From: Limnanthes douglasii subsp. nivea
Lineage: Eukaryota; Streptophyta; Magnoliopsida; Brassicales; Limnanthaceae
Assembly: GCA_036936605.1 (NCBI GenBank)
Contig: JAUPFV010000001.1
Span: 215,665,530 to 215,729,529 of the forward strand
Reading direction: 5' to 3'
Length of the DNA: 64,000 nucleotides
Shown: in pieces, positions 23,340 through 34,869 of the stretch
Layout: every line of letters begins with the position of its first letter
Position numbering within the stretch: the stretch's first letter is position 1
Made by a program: the position numbers and the translations under genes
The notes under the pieces: model-generated
Told to the model about the DNA's origin: nothing
Seen by the model: the letters and a program-made list of their open reading frames with translations, nothing else
Databases searched by the model: none

Positions 23340-25180
23340 TTAGGGCTCGTTCCCTTCAGTTTTTTCCTTACCTTCATCTTTCTCTTGCTCTTTTCCTTCA
23401 TCTTCATCTTTCTTGGAACTTTTGGCATCAGTACTTGAGCTTTCATCAGGTCCCTCATCGGAATCAAAATCACTTAATGAAGAAACATAATGTTTATCAC
23501 CATATGGCAGAGTATGGAAAGGTATGTCATCGTATGGTACGAACTTCCACATGAATCCAAGGATCGTTTTTGGAAAAGGTCTCATGGAATAACAAGACCA
23601 TGTCCGCTTTAATACCATCATCCCTTTTTTTCCATAGAGTCCACCACACTAGCACCATACTTCTCCACTGCTGCAGTTATCTCTTGAGTTTGGTTCTTCT
23701 TTAGAGAATTAATTTGTTCTTATTTCTCTTTAAGAAGATTATTTAACTTCTCTTTCTCTTCAGACGGTGCGTTAATGGTGCTTGCATCAGTAACTTGTTG
23801 ATCCTTCAAAGACTTAATCTATTTAGAAGTAGTTGTTTCCAGTTCTGAATATTTGGTCTGGATGTCTCCTAAGGCAGTCTCGGACTGTTCCAAATCATTT
23901 CTCAGCTACTTATTCTTTTTGCCTAAATCCTTCACTTTCTGTTGTTCGGCTGAAAGTGAATTCTGTAAGTCTTGATTGGCGGTGCTAAGAGAAGTAATGT
24001 ATTTAGCATGAGCCCTAACTTGTCTTTCCATGTTAACTATTAGCATGATGTAGCCGAAGACTGCATGACCCAAGGTATCCTACTCACTTGATACTTCAAA
24101 ATATTTACCATCATAAATCACTGCATTGGTTATGGTGATTGACTAGGGAAAGGTTCAATCAAAGTCATACTTATCAAACTCGCTGAAATATATGTTACCT
24201 AGGTCATCCATGTTAACGTCACCTTCAATAGTAGACTGATCGGCTCTAGGAAATGCCGGAAAATGAGGATCTGCTTGAACCTCTTCATATGAAGAAACAT
24301 CAGTTGGAAGAGTATGAGGAGAAGCTCTAGGTCTGAGTATTATTTCTGGCCCTATGGTGCCCTTCTTCTTTTTCCCAGCCCTTCAGTCACTACCTTCTTT
24401 GCGTCTCTTATGACCCTTTTTCTTAATTTGAGGGGGATGTTCTGACCCTTCGATTTCACCCACTGTTACAGCAACTGCCTCTAACAGGGAAGCATTGATC
24501 CCTTCAGGATTACCCGAACCACCCACATCAGGAATCTGATGCGATGGGTTAATTTCCTCTTTCTTCTTCTACTTCTTTTTTATCTTATCTAGATGGCTAG
24601 GGGCTTTATTCTGGGTTGGCAAGTAATTACCATCCTTTGCCTCAGTTCTTTTGAGGATGACCTCCAATGATTGGGGAGTACTAAGTTGTTCCTAAGTAAG
24701 ATCCTTATTTCCACTTATGTTCCACAAGTAAGCTCTTACAATGTTTCCAGCAATGAAATTATGGAATACAAGACCCCACTTCTCTAAGGCCCATTGGTTT
24801 AATTTAATGAAGATGATCCTTCTAGCCTCGAAGTGCTCTGAAAACATTTTTAAAAATACTACAAAATAGAGACAATAGTCAGTTCGGTATACCAAAATAG
24901 AATCTAAATACTAGTAAAAAATCCAAACGAGAGTAACCTGAGCTCTTCCAGTATCTGGTCCATTGGCTTGGATTTCCTTTGGAGGTTATTTTATTTTCAT
25001 TATCCCAAGCCCCACTTATGTAGAGAAACTGGATCTTCCATGGTTTTTCTACCTTCAATAGATCGTTAACCACATTATAGTCGTTCCCCATATTGTAATG
25101 ATAGAAAGGGATGTGGTGATTTCTTCACAAGCTAGCCACGGAAACATATTGCTCCACGACAACAGTAACCATGGTTTTTG
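23340..25180 (-). pseudogene. aORF of element B (antisense Transposase_28-like protein)
   Basis: Read on the minus strand it runs NHHIPFYHYNMGNDYNVV, FLYISGAWDNENK, [79-bp intron], VFLKMFSEHFEARRII, NQWALEKWGLVFHNF, then a Lys-rich region, a long coiled coil (23,650-24,000) and an acidic Ser/Asp/Glu tail (SSLSDFDSDEGPDESSS) ending at 23,340. It aligns along its whole length with the aORF of C. The N-terminal half of the conserved domain is missing because the element ends at about 25,180. A few in-frame stops remain, yet it is better kept than the gag-pol of the same copy. Function unknown; the composition suggests a nuclear protein. Confidence 0.8.
24859..24937 (-). other. Candidate 79-bp spliceosomal intron in aORF of B
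   Basis: On the minus strand the exon ends AGCTCAG, the intron begins GTTACTC and ends TATTTTGTAG, and the next exon is TATTTTTAAAAATG. Removal joins ...RYWKSS to VFLKMF in one frame (phase 1). Element C has a 79-bp GT...AG segment at exactly the same alignment position and phase. The length is not a multiple of three, so it must be removed to read through. Confidence 0.75.
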
Positions 25181-25189
25181 GCTTTGTTT

Positions 25190-26780
25190 TACTTCATAAA
25201 TATATTTTTTCAAAAATCTTCCATTAATAAAAGTATCAATAATTAAGAAACATAGTTAAAAATATAAACATAGATAAAAAACAACATAAAGACTGGTCAT
25301 TCTTAATAAGATCTATAATCTTATAATTTTGTTTTATACAAAGAAGTTGGATTTGGATTCATTTTGAAATACGTTAGAATAATGGACTATTATAAAAATA
25401 AATTCTGAGGAAACTAGAGAAAGCCACATATGATTAATGGCGGGTAGTGGTCAATTCAATTGGATGACAAAATTTCAAACCAAATACATTAAATAAAATA
25501 AATTTTTATAATGATTGGTAGTGGTCTGTTCAGCTGGATAATTTATGTTTATGTGAGAAATGAAAAAAAAAATCTAGCGAGAGAGTGCGCATAACACCTT
25601 CGGAATGTAAATAAATCGAACACATTGTAGATAAAGGGTAAAAATTATGCATTGAAACAAAAACAATTGCGCACTCAAACCATTTTGAAAAGTGGTAAAA
25701 CCAGATAAGCAATTGCGCCTATATAGTTTAACCTATAACCTGTCGTGTGAACTTTAAAATCGAGCATACAAATACAAGTCCTTACATATTTCACTCATTA
25801 GTTCTTTCCTCACCAGCCATGTTTTTTAAATTCTGATATAGAGAAAGTTATAACCCTAAACCACAATGATCATCCATTCATTACCTCATACATGTATGGA
25901 TGCATGTATTGGTTAGATAGTCATTTTACAAAAAACGTTTCAGGTTGATAAGTCTGATTATTAATTAATTTTTTGCGTTATAGTATATGTGGGGTTTGTA
26001 TGTTTTAGCCAAGATTATTGTTTTGGTTTGATTGTCTAACATTTTTTTTTGAATGTTGCGGGGGGTTGGAGGTGAGGTTGCGTTATCATATATTTGAGGA
26101 CATGCTCAAAATTAGATTTCTCTAGTTTGGTCGAACTAGCTTTAACCGACCTTTTTTCACGTTGTTTCGTCTTCATCTGTTCTTTAGATGGAACAAATTG
26201 AGTTATTTTAGGATCAAGTACTTCAAAAGACCTTATTTAAGATGTAAATCATTTCTTCCTAATCATAATCACAGACTAAATTAATCATTTCCAAGATATA
26301 TTTCTCCATAAAATCATTTTCATCGCATTGGAATTTCGTAAAAAACTTAAATTTTTCCACATTTTATCATTCATAGAATAATTGATAGCACGATCGTCTT
26401 TTATGATGTAGTTATGTCACATGCACATGTCAAACTATACAAAAATCTAACAACACATGCAATTTTTAGTTTTTCGACACTGATATTTTTTAGCCCATTT
26501 GTAATATTTTAAAATGATAACAAAGAATGACCGATGACCTTTTGTGTTATATATTTTAATATTTAATTATTGTATATATAATTAGAGATGAACTTACATT
26601 TATCCAACAATACTTTAATCTTCATGTGTTGGATGTAAGGAAAAAATTTCATTTTCTTCCACAATTGTTCAAAGTTTAGTTGGTTCGTCTTGATATATCA
26701 CTGAAATAATGAGCACGGGCCTTTGTCACTAATAACAGTAATAAAACATCAGTTTACCTATGTTACTCGAACTTACCAAT
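25190..26780. other. AT-rich stretch, no gene seen
   Basis: No coding domain recognised. A short duplicated block (GGTAGTGGTCAATTCAATTGGAT near 25,445 and GGTAGTGGTCTGTTCAGCTGGAT near 25,517) and AAGCAATTGCGC-type inverted motifs near 25,670-25,720 are the only structure noted. Confidence 0.5.
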
Positions 26781-27375
26781 ATATTGATATGTATTTATAG
26801 TGCTTTACCACGTTAGTGTATATATAAAGACATTTTTTACTATATGGTTTGAAACAATCTATGTATGCATACTTTGACACCTTAGGATTAGCTATATATT
26901 TCTCATTAATTGTTGTCATATTTTTTTTGCAACTCGGGATCTGTTTCCAAATACACAACCGTATATGAAAACAGATTTGTTGATGTTTTTCCATATTTCT
27001 TTACCATATTAGTGTATGCATAACGACATTCTTCAACATATGGTTCGAACCAAGATGTTTATTACATTGACACCTTAGGATAACTATATATGTCTCCTTA
27101 ATTATCTATATGTTTGTTTGCAGCTTGGGATCCATTTCTAAATTTTCATTATGTTTGTTGGTAGTTTGGAAACTTACTGATTTGTTGATATGTTTACATA
27201 GTTCTTTACCACGTTAGTGTATACATAAAAGCATTTTTACCATATAGTTTGAACTAAGATGTTTATGCAATCTTTAACACCTTAGGATAAACTATAAATA
27301 TCTTCTTAATTATCATTATGTTTGTTTGCAACTCGAGATCTATTTCCAAATACACAACTGTACTTCAAGAAGAAA
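26780..27375. repeat. Satellite-like tandem repeat, about 200-bp unit, three copies
   Basis: Marker TTTACCACGTTAGTGTATAY occurs at about 26,804, 27,000 (TTACCATATTAGTGTATGC) and 27,205, spacing 196 and 205 bp. Each copy then has TATRGTTTGAAC-like, CACCTTAGGATAA, CTYCTTAATTATC and TTTGCAACTCGGGATC-like blocks. Copies are diverged. No coding content. Confidence 0.85.
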
Positions 27376-28510
27376 GAAACTTGTGTGGCATATTTCCTTC
27401 TTTAAAACATTTCTTTGTATTTCACAAAATATATTCATGTTTATATGAAACTTTCGTAACAAGTGTGTCGCATTTCGAAAAATCACGTTGATTCCACCCA
27501 TCGATACTAGTTCTTTTCATTTTAAAAACTCTTAGCTAATACATATCTAAAATATGTACGCATAAGTTATATTCATTCTTCAAGTTGAGGTTTAGTGTAA
27601 TATGTATAAGTTGTGAATATATACAAATGGTCTTAATATGTAGTAGATTATATAATACTTTTGAGACCTTATCAAGTTTAACAACCAAAACAAGACTATA
27701 AATTAAGAAACGATTATATTAAAATAAGTATAAGAAATATTGATGTTTTCAGTCGATAATTGACAACTTTGTCAACTGGTGTTGACTAGAATAGTCGAAA
27801 TTCCTTATGGATACCGGTTTTTCATATCGATAACAGTTACCAATGATGTTAACTACTATTGAACGAAAGAGTTGACATTCATATGGAATATCAACTCTTT
27901 CAATTGAAGTATGTAGTATCCGAAAGCTCGTGAAATCAAGTTTTGATTCGACTTCAAACGATTCTAAACTATATGAAAGAGGAAATATATAAATTCATTT
28001 GAAATTATTCGAAATCTTTTATACTCGAATCTAATCTATATTATTTTATATGTTAAATTTGATGAATGAATGAATGAGTTCTCATATTTATTTGATTTAT
28101 TTGAAATTTTTGTGATTATTTTTTAGAATATGGGAGGGTATCTGGATTAGAGAATGTTAGAATAGGTGTTTGTGGATTTTGGGACGAGTGATATGAAATC
28201 ATAAATATTTTAGAAGGATAGGGATTAATGTTAAAAGTGATGTGAGTAAATTTTTAGTTAGAAAATATGATGTATGTAACAAAATGAGAAGGTATGTAAC
28301 CAAATTTTAAAGGTTTTGGATAAAAACAAATCATACAAGAAACTACACAAATAATTTTGACCATATTTGAGAATTAGTTAACTTACCTTCAAATTTGAAA
28401 ATAAATGGATATTTAAAAAAAAGATAGTATACTTGCAAAAACATTGAAACTTTTAAAGCTCGATTAGATGCTTGATAAGTTTTACAAAAATAAATGGTAT
28501 AATATACTAA
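27376..28510. other. AT-rich stretch with a hairpin
   Basis: No gene seen. It contains a perfect 11-bp inverted repeat (27,865-27,875 and 27,891-27,901, GAAAGAGTTGA arms, 15-bp loop) within a cluster of GTTGAC/GTCAAC motifs at 27,740-27,910. Confidence 0.6.
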
Positions 28511-30230
28511 TGTTAGAAAAATCGCGTTTCTAATAATTGTAAAACGCCATAAGTAGATTTAATACTATAAATAAAAGCGGAATAAACTTACAAAATGCAG
28601 CAGCCACTATTAGTTTCTAGATTCTAAAAGTTCCTTGATGATAATCTTGCTTGAAACTTGATGTTTGATCACTAGTTATTTGTTATTCGAGTAAATTACA
28701 ACCAATATTTTATTTGGTTAAATGATGATGATCAAAACGAAAGTTATTGCTGTGTTTTCTCTCAAAATTGAAGTTCGGAATTGTAAGAATGATTCACAAT
28801 AAGATGGAAACATTTTTTTACTATATCATCTATTTGTAACTTCTATTATATTATTAATTCATATTATAGAATTAATAATACTAATATCTTGTTACTTCAT
28901 TAATGAATTAATAATAATATATTAGACTTATAAACTAAATGAAAATCACACCTCGTTAAATTTATACTCCTAAGGACTATAACTCGATATTATTTTGGCT
29001 TACAAAATTATACCAAAACTTAATATTTTTTCTTAAGTTGTTTATTTCTGAATCCAGTGATTCACATTATTCAAAATTAAACCTAGTATGTATACAATTA
29101 CCTCCATGATTCACAATTTAAATACTAGTTCTCTATTTTTATTGCACTCATATTGGGGATAGTCTGATGCATCGATAAAACATGTGACAATCCAACTCAA
29201 TGGAGAAATTCCAACAATATTTTACTTGGATCATCATATGATACTATAAGATGTATCAACTTAATGAAAGCTCTTAATTTCTATCATCACAAATATAACC
29301 TTAAATATTATGTAAATGACCATTGGCACAAGACTAAAGTCATCAAAGCATTAAAAAGTACAAATAGAGGAATCAGTAATCACGACATTATAACAATCAA
29401 TTTCATGGATCCATCTTGGTGCATAATATATGAATAATATAAAATTTAATATTACATATCTATTCATAACTCGTCCTGCTTAATTGGAGGTCTACTTACA
29501 ACAGAAGCATGCAGAATACTTATATATAAACATCTTTGCATTAATGATCTTAAGTGCACGATTATCATAATATAAACAGATTTAATATCTTAGTATAAAC
29601 TCACAATGAAATTAAAAAAAATCTAAATAAATAATACTCATGTTAATGATGTGCCCAATAAAATTATTAGACACTAATGCATTTGTAAAACGATTCGCTA
29701 ACATCGAGTTTGTCCTTATGTCCTCTATACTTAATTGACTACTATAAACTCTTTTTGATTGAATATGAACTTGATATCTACATGTTGGTACTTAATCTAG
29801 CTCATGTTACTGTTTGAATACTAACTTTCTTATCAGAATATAATCTAAAGGTTCTATATATCTCATCTATGATTTGCAGTCCCATGAAAATATATCACAA
29901 CCAACTCCAATCTGACTACCATATGACCTCCAATTTATCTGACTTCTTATATGTTAATATATGATGTTTTGTTTGTTGCAAGTACCGTAAAACTCTTAAG
30001 AATGCTTTCTAATGTTTTACTCGGATTACATATATATCTCCCGAACATACCTACTAGAAAGTAATATCGAGTCGTGTAAAAACATGAGCATACATTAGAC
30101 TTCCAATTTCCAAAGCATATGGAACCTTTTGCATTCCTCAATATCAAGTTTTGTCTTTGGGTATGGCTTAAGGCTGAAATTTTCACCTTTCGATATGTGA
30201 GTTTGTTTTCTTTTTAACTAACGGTTTTAT
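28511..30230 (-). mobile_element. Copia 3' fragment: LTR plus end of pol
   Basis: The plus-strand LTR-like start TGTTAGAAAAATCGCG (28,511) is followed by about 1.1 kb of AT-rich LTR-like sequence, then by minus-strand copia RNase H motifs at 29,640-30,186: GSICFGNWKSNVCSCFYTTR, FGRYICNPSKTLESILK and, further on, KYQHVDIKFIF (family: RHIDIKYHFI). No other pol domain is recognised to the right, so the element is truncated near 30,230-30,350. The LTR's inner edge is not precise. Confidence 0.6.
29640..30186 (-). pseudogene. Copia RNase H relic
   Basis: Minus strand 29,947-30,186 is open for 79 codons and matches the copia block that normally reads YASAVGSLMYA...TRPDICYAVG...RYxSNPG. Catalytic residues are mostly replaced. 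The downstream part continues with stops to the HIDIKY-like motif. Confidence 0.65.
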
Positions 30231-30486
30231 ATTGGATTCAACTCATGTTTTACCTTGCAATATAAATCTTTACATTTATCAAATAAGATTAATGACGTCC
30301 TAGCTGCATATAACCATATCAGGTAGTTAAAACTAATAGTTACAAAATATTCTAAAATGACACCTAATAAGATGTGTATGAACAACCATCACGGTGCATA
30401 ATATTATAACACTTTTTATTAAAAAAATTGTAACCTTTCTTAATTTTGAAATATTATAGTTTTTATAAATTAACTAAAATAATTGA

Positions 30487-30489
<3 letters not shown>

Positions 30490-30536
<47 letters not shown>
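30490..30536. repeat. (AT)n microsatellite
   Basis: AT dinucleotide run of about 46 bp. Confidence 0.97.
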
Positions 30537-30538
<2 letters not shown>

Positions 30539-30539
30539 T

Positions 30540-30950
30540 TAATGCCTCATTATCAATAATACGTACCAAACACCAAATTTTGGTACTTAACTTTCACTTA
30601 ATATCCAGATCTTTTATAATAACCCAAATAGCCTTAACCAACTATATAAACTCTTTTTCAGAAGATTTATTTTAGAAAGAGAAAGCTCAGGAATCCTATT
30701 TTCTATAAATTTTCAAAGAATATTAATTTTAACTTTTCCAATAGTTTCTTAGAAACCTTAAAAGAAATTTAATCAAAACATTCTGAAGATCAGTTTTGAA
30801 GCAGATAATAGATTTATCTATTTGCGATTAAGGTTTAAAATGTCACGATTTCTCAAGAGTGTTTTTTATGTGTTTTTCTTTTACCAATTAGTTATAAACT
30901 CGTGCTTTTCTGATTTTTCTTGATTTATGGGTTATATTTAGGTTTTGAAA
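30540..30950. other. AT-rich stretch, nothing recognised
   Basis: No ORF, repeat or motif supported. Confidence 0.5.
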
Positions 30951-31440
30951 TCTATGTGAAGTTGATTTTATAGGTTGTACGTGTTTGATACTTTAGAAAT
31001 ATGCAAGATGTATGATTAGATGTTCTAAGTTGATGTGAGAGGTTAGGTATATTAGATGCAATACTTGCATACTTACCGTACATGCGATGTACAAGACATA
31101 CGTAGTTATGACATGATATGTGTAGGACATAACATGTAAAATATGAGATATGCGACACCTGCACATGCATCAAAGATACAGGATCTCCTTATGAGACTAA
31201 ATTTGAGATGTGATACATGTTTGGTATCTGTTAAAATATATGAGACTAGAATAGGTTGGATATAACAAGTGCGATGCTAGACACATATCATATGCGAGAT
31301 TCAGGACTCGTTGTAAGTTCATGAGAGATGTAAGACCATTTATTTTCAAGTTGATACGAGATGCGAGACCAGTTAGGATGCTCAAATAGTATAGTGCTGA
31401 CCAGTCTTTGTTTTTACGAGATGCGAGACCATATTACTTT
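30950..31440. repeat. Degenerate GAGATGCGAGAC short repeats, block 1
   Basis: Many imperfect copies of a 10-14 bp motif (GAGATGCGAGACC, ATGCGAGATTCAGG, ACATGATATGTGTAGG) spaced irregularly. Minus-strand ORFs in this block (Tyr/His/Ser/Ile-rich) are translations of the repeat and are not genes. A second block with the same motif lies at 32,820-33,245. Confidence 0.6.
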
Positions 31441-32819
31441 TTTAATGCTACAGTTGATACTAATTGTTTTTTAACTGTGCAATGTAGGTAAAAACAAATG
31501 TTTAGAAATCGAGTATGTATTTTTAAAGAGAATGGGTAAACTGCAATTGTTCCTTGTAGTGAGTTTGAAGATTTTAAAAATATTCTAAGGTAAGTTGAAA
31601 GTATATGGATGTGTTAGTTAAAAGGTAATTGCAGAATAAGTTTCAACCACCTTTTACTTGATTTTCAAGCGGTGTAAGGTCATAGAATGCCAGTTGTTGC
31701 TATCATACACTTTTTCTTTACCATTCTGTATGATGCAATACATGTGTTAATTGACACAATATATGGGTTAAAATAAATGATTGATATGAGATATATGTAC
31801 GTAAAACATAAGGTAAAAGATATATGCGAGATAAATAAAAAAACATATGAGATATTGGAAGAAAAAATAAAGAATGCCAAACGAGGAAAAATATGATTTA
31901 AATCCATTAGTTTACAATCGTACGATATATGACTTGGTAAAATAAAAAAATGAAAATTTAAATTGAATATTATTCCCCTTAAGATCCACTTACATATTCA
32001 ACTTTATTGGATGGAAAAACTTCTACCAATACTATTGTCTTTGTCTCATTTGAAACAACTTCAATAATTTGTTATTCAACCATATATAGAGAAGAATCTT
32101 GCACAGCATGTGCAGTATCTTGTAAACCACTATTAGAATCAAGCACATCATGAGGACCATCTAGGACAATAACGGGAGTATCATCTAGGGTAACAACAAC
32201 TACAATATCATCAATTACTTAAAAAATCTATATTTTCCTTGGTAACATGTGTTATTCTGAAACCTTATTTTTATTTATTGATAACTACCCCAACCATTAC
32301 TTCATAATGAGTACCATCCATGACAGCAACATTAGTAGTAACCAAAGCAGTAACAACAATAGTCTCACTAATCCGTTCTAAAAATTCTAGAGTTTCCTAT
32401 GTAACCTGTGTCGTTTCGACATCATATTATTCAACACATACCACTTTCTTAACCTTTATGACATCCTTTAAATTACATGTTTTCTTTGAATGGCGTATTA
32501 TCTACGATAGATAATGATGATTTTCTTTTGTGCTTACGGGTATGTGGGCTGACTGATGGAATCTGTGGTTTGGCATGTTGATTTTTTTGGTTGACAAGTT
32601 AATTTTCTTGGTTATTTGGTGAAATATCTTTGTTGATAGGTGGACCTTTTAGTTTAGCATGTGGAATTGGTAGTGTGTTATGTGGCTCTAGATCTAAATA
32701 AAGTAGGTCTAGTGTTTTGATGTGGCCTTGTGCGACTAGCTTTTCATGTAAATTGCATATCATGCCTTTGATATGCAATTTCAAAATTTTAAAAAAACAA
32801 TTGTAAGCCTAAGCTTAAC
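31441..32819. other. No recognisable gene; unidentified coding-like segment
   Basis: AT-rich sequence separating the two GAGATGCGAGAC blocks. A minus-strand segment at about 32,480-32,784 is fairly open and Pro/Lys-rich (PIPHAKLKGPPINKDISPNN, PHTRKHKRKSS). It resembles a basic linker of a retroelement protein but matches nothing I can name. The 32,100-32,420 region has repeated ACAAC/ACTAC codon-like runs. Confidence 0.35.
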
Positions 32820-33245
32820 GGACAAGGTATGATATATTAAGAAGATGTGAGACATATATTGATTAATGATGTGAGAGGAGGCATTTTATAGTTGAGAGAT
32901 GTGATGCAAGGCATGATGTAATAGATATAATACATAAACTATTGGATTATGTGAGATTTGAGACATGTATTGATGGGCAAGATGAGATGCAAGACAAGGC
33001 TTACTACAATCGAGATTTGCGAGACTAGAAATTATGTCATTAATAGATGCAAGACATGTAAAACTAGATTATATAAGATACGAGACATATACTGATGGAT
33101 GCGATAATATGAGAGACAATCATTAATAAAACATGTGAGATGTGCGATAATTATTGATGAAACATGTGATATGCAAACAAACATTGATGGAGCATGTGAC
33201 ATGTCGGACAAGCATTCATGGAACATGCGAGATACGAGACATAAA
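32820..33245. repeat. Degenerate GAGATGCGAGAC short repeats, block 2
   Basis: Dense copies of ATGYGAGAYRYGAGACA-like motifs, e.g. TGATGGAACATGTGAG and ATGCGAGATACGAGACAT, with a loose period near 38-40 bp around TTGATGGA..CATGTGA. Same motif family as block 1. Confidence 0.65.
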
Positions 33246-34202
33246 ATTTGAATATCTAAATATTGGTTTACAATTATCATTTCTCTGAAATTGAAACATC
33301 TTTCAATGTTCAGTAATATCGGCATATGTATGTACTCCATAATGCATTTATACATCAATATACGTCTCTTAAGTTCCAGTAATATATTGGCTTTCTTAGG
33401 TGATGTTTTTTGTATTTTCATCCTTCAAAGTAACTCAGAAAGAGAAATCCTCTAGAAGGTAGTTGGAGTGTTCTTGGATTTGGTTAGAGTGTTCTTTTTT
33501 TTTAAAGAAGAATTCACCTAGGGTTGTCTCAGTATTATTATCAAAACTCTTGTTATGAAGTCTTTTTTTCCGTTTCATCATCTCCCAGATCATGCCCAAT
33601 ATCTTCATCATCACCAAATCCTTGTATTTATGAATTTTTAGGGATAATTTTTCTTCCAAAACCTATCAAATGCTAAACAAATTAGTTGTTAAACCTCTAT
33701 GAGTTTCTAACCCTTCAGGATGTGTCGGTCAAGTCCCTAAATATACGCTAGCTAATTCACCTTTGGCCCTCGATATAAATTTTGGTGAACTCTCTGGAAT
33801 GTTCAACCAATATAAAATGGACAAATATCATGAAATATGGACCTAGAGCGTGGGAAATCTTCTTTATGACTCTCTGAGGAAACTTTTTGACTTGATTTAA
33901 TCAGTGCAAAAGCATGTACGACTACATTTGTCACTTCAAAAGAATTTTTTTTAAAGAAATATCATAAGATCGCTGCTTTAGCTACTTATTTTATAGAGTC
34001 TCATACGGAGTACTTTGTCTGAAAAATCATAAGAAAAGGCTCACATGTATAGATATTTGTTGACACCATTCATGTCAAAGATTAAGGTGAAATAAACAAC
34101 CTAATTTCAAATTGGCAGTCAGTCGGTCCAAATCTTCAGCATACCACACCATCTTTTGGTCTCAATTTCGAGCGTCAATGTGATCCATGTACGATCAGTT
34201 TG

Positions 34203-34205
<3 letters not shown>
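33246..34205. other. Possible diverged gag region upstream of element E
   Basis: No certain gene. The plus strand at about 33,740-33,900 (LANSPLALDINFGELSGMFN, then LLYDSLRKLF) could be a diverged gypsy gag matching the protease-integrase relic at 34.9 kb, but the similarity is too weak to claim. A duplicated TTGGAGTGTTC/TTAGAGTGTTC is present at about 33,465-33,495. Confidence 0.3.

Positions 34206-34264
<59 letters not shown>
34206..34264. repeat. (TA)n microsatellite
   Basis: TA run of about 58 bp, the longest in the window. It creates Tyr-Ile ORFs on the minus strand. Confidence 0.98.
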
Positions 34265-34274
<10 letters not shown>

Positions 34275-34869
34275 GCTTCCTCTAAGATGGTCCATAGGGG
34301 TGTCCATCGGAGAGACCGACTAGGTCCACGGCTCTCGACTGCACTATCAACCATCCACAAATTTTGGCAAGCATACTTATATAGAGTAGGTGGATAACAT
34401 TGTAGTAATACATGAAAAATATATTTCTTTTATTTCAATTCCGCAAGTCTCACCCTATGGTCAAAGCCAATAATGAGTGTAATCCTATCTTGTGATGTAA
34501 ATACCATACTGATATTAGTCATCTTATAATCATCCTTCAAAAAAATCATACTCTTATTAATGAGGGATAATTTGTGGAATTTTTTTAGCTCATACATCAC
34601 TATAAAAATAGTTTAAGACAGTACCACCACCTGTGGCCCCAGTTGGCGCACTTTAGTTGGATGGAACCCTCGCCGCTCCTAAACCCAAAGAAATGTTGCT
34701 CATCCTTGAATTTTACGATGATTACTTGGAGCCACACCCAAACCACCAAGTACAGATGATGATTATGGGTGTTGACTCTTGTTTTGGCATGTCGTTGACC
34801 TAGAATTTTAGCTCCAAGATCAGACGTCCTCATAACTTTATCGACAACCTTACTTAATAATAGTTTTTT

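Larger units (their letters stand above)
17600..25180 (+). mobile_element. Tat-like gypsy element B (plus strand), 3' truncated
   Basis: The 5' LTR (17,600-17,972) and PBS are followed by plus-strand gag, protease, RT, RNase H, the second (archaeal-type) RNase H and integrase, then by an aORF on the minus strand. It is collinear with element C and clearly the same family. It carries many stops and frameshifts. The integrase is cut after the first catalytic region (23,063) and joins directly to the aORF end. The right end breaks off inside the aORF N-terminal half (about 25,180), so no 3' LTR remains. Confidence 0.88.

Noticed and set aside
27036..27048. GGTTCGAACC resembling a tRNA B-box
   Set aside because: It is a palindrome inside the about 200-bp tandem repeat; no A-box, acceptor stem or cloverleaf could be drawn.
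30952..33421. Several minus-strand ORFs rich in His, Ser, Tyr and Ile
   Set aside because: They follow the GAGATGCGAGAC repeats and show no domain or codon pattern of a gene.
34119..34360. Minus-strand ORFs with long Tyr-Ile runs
   Set aside because: They are translations of the (TA)n microsatellite at 34,206-34,264; the same applies at 1551-1584.
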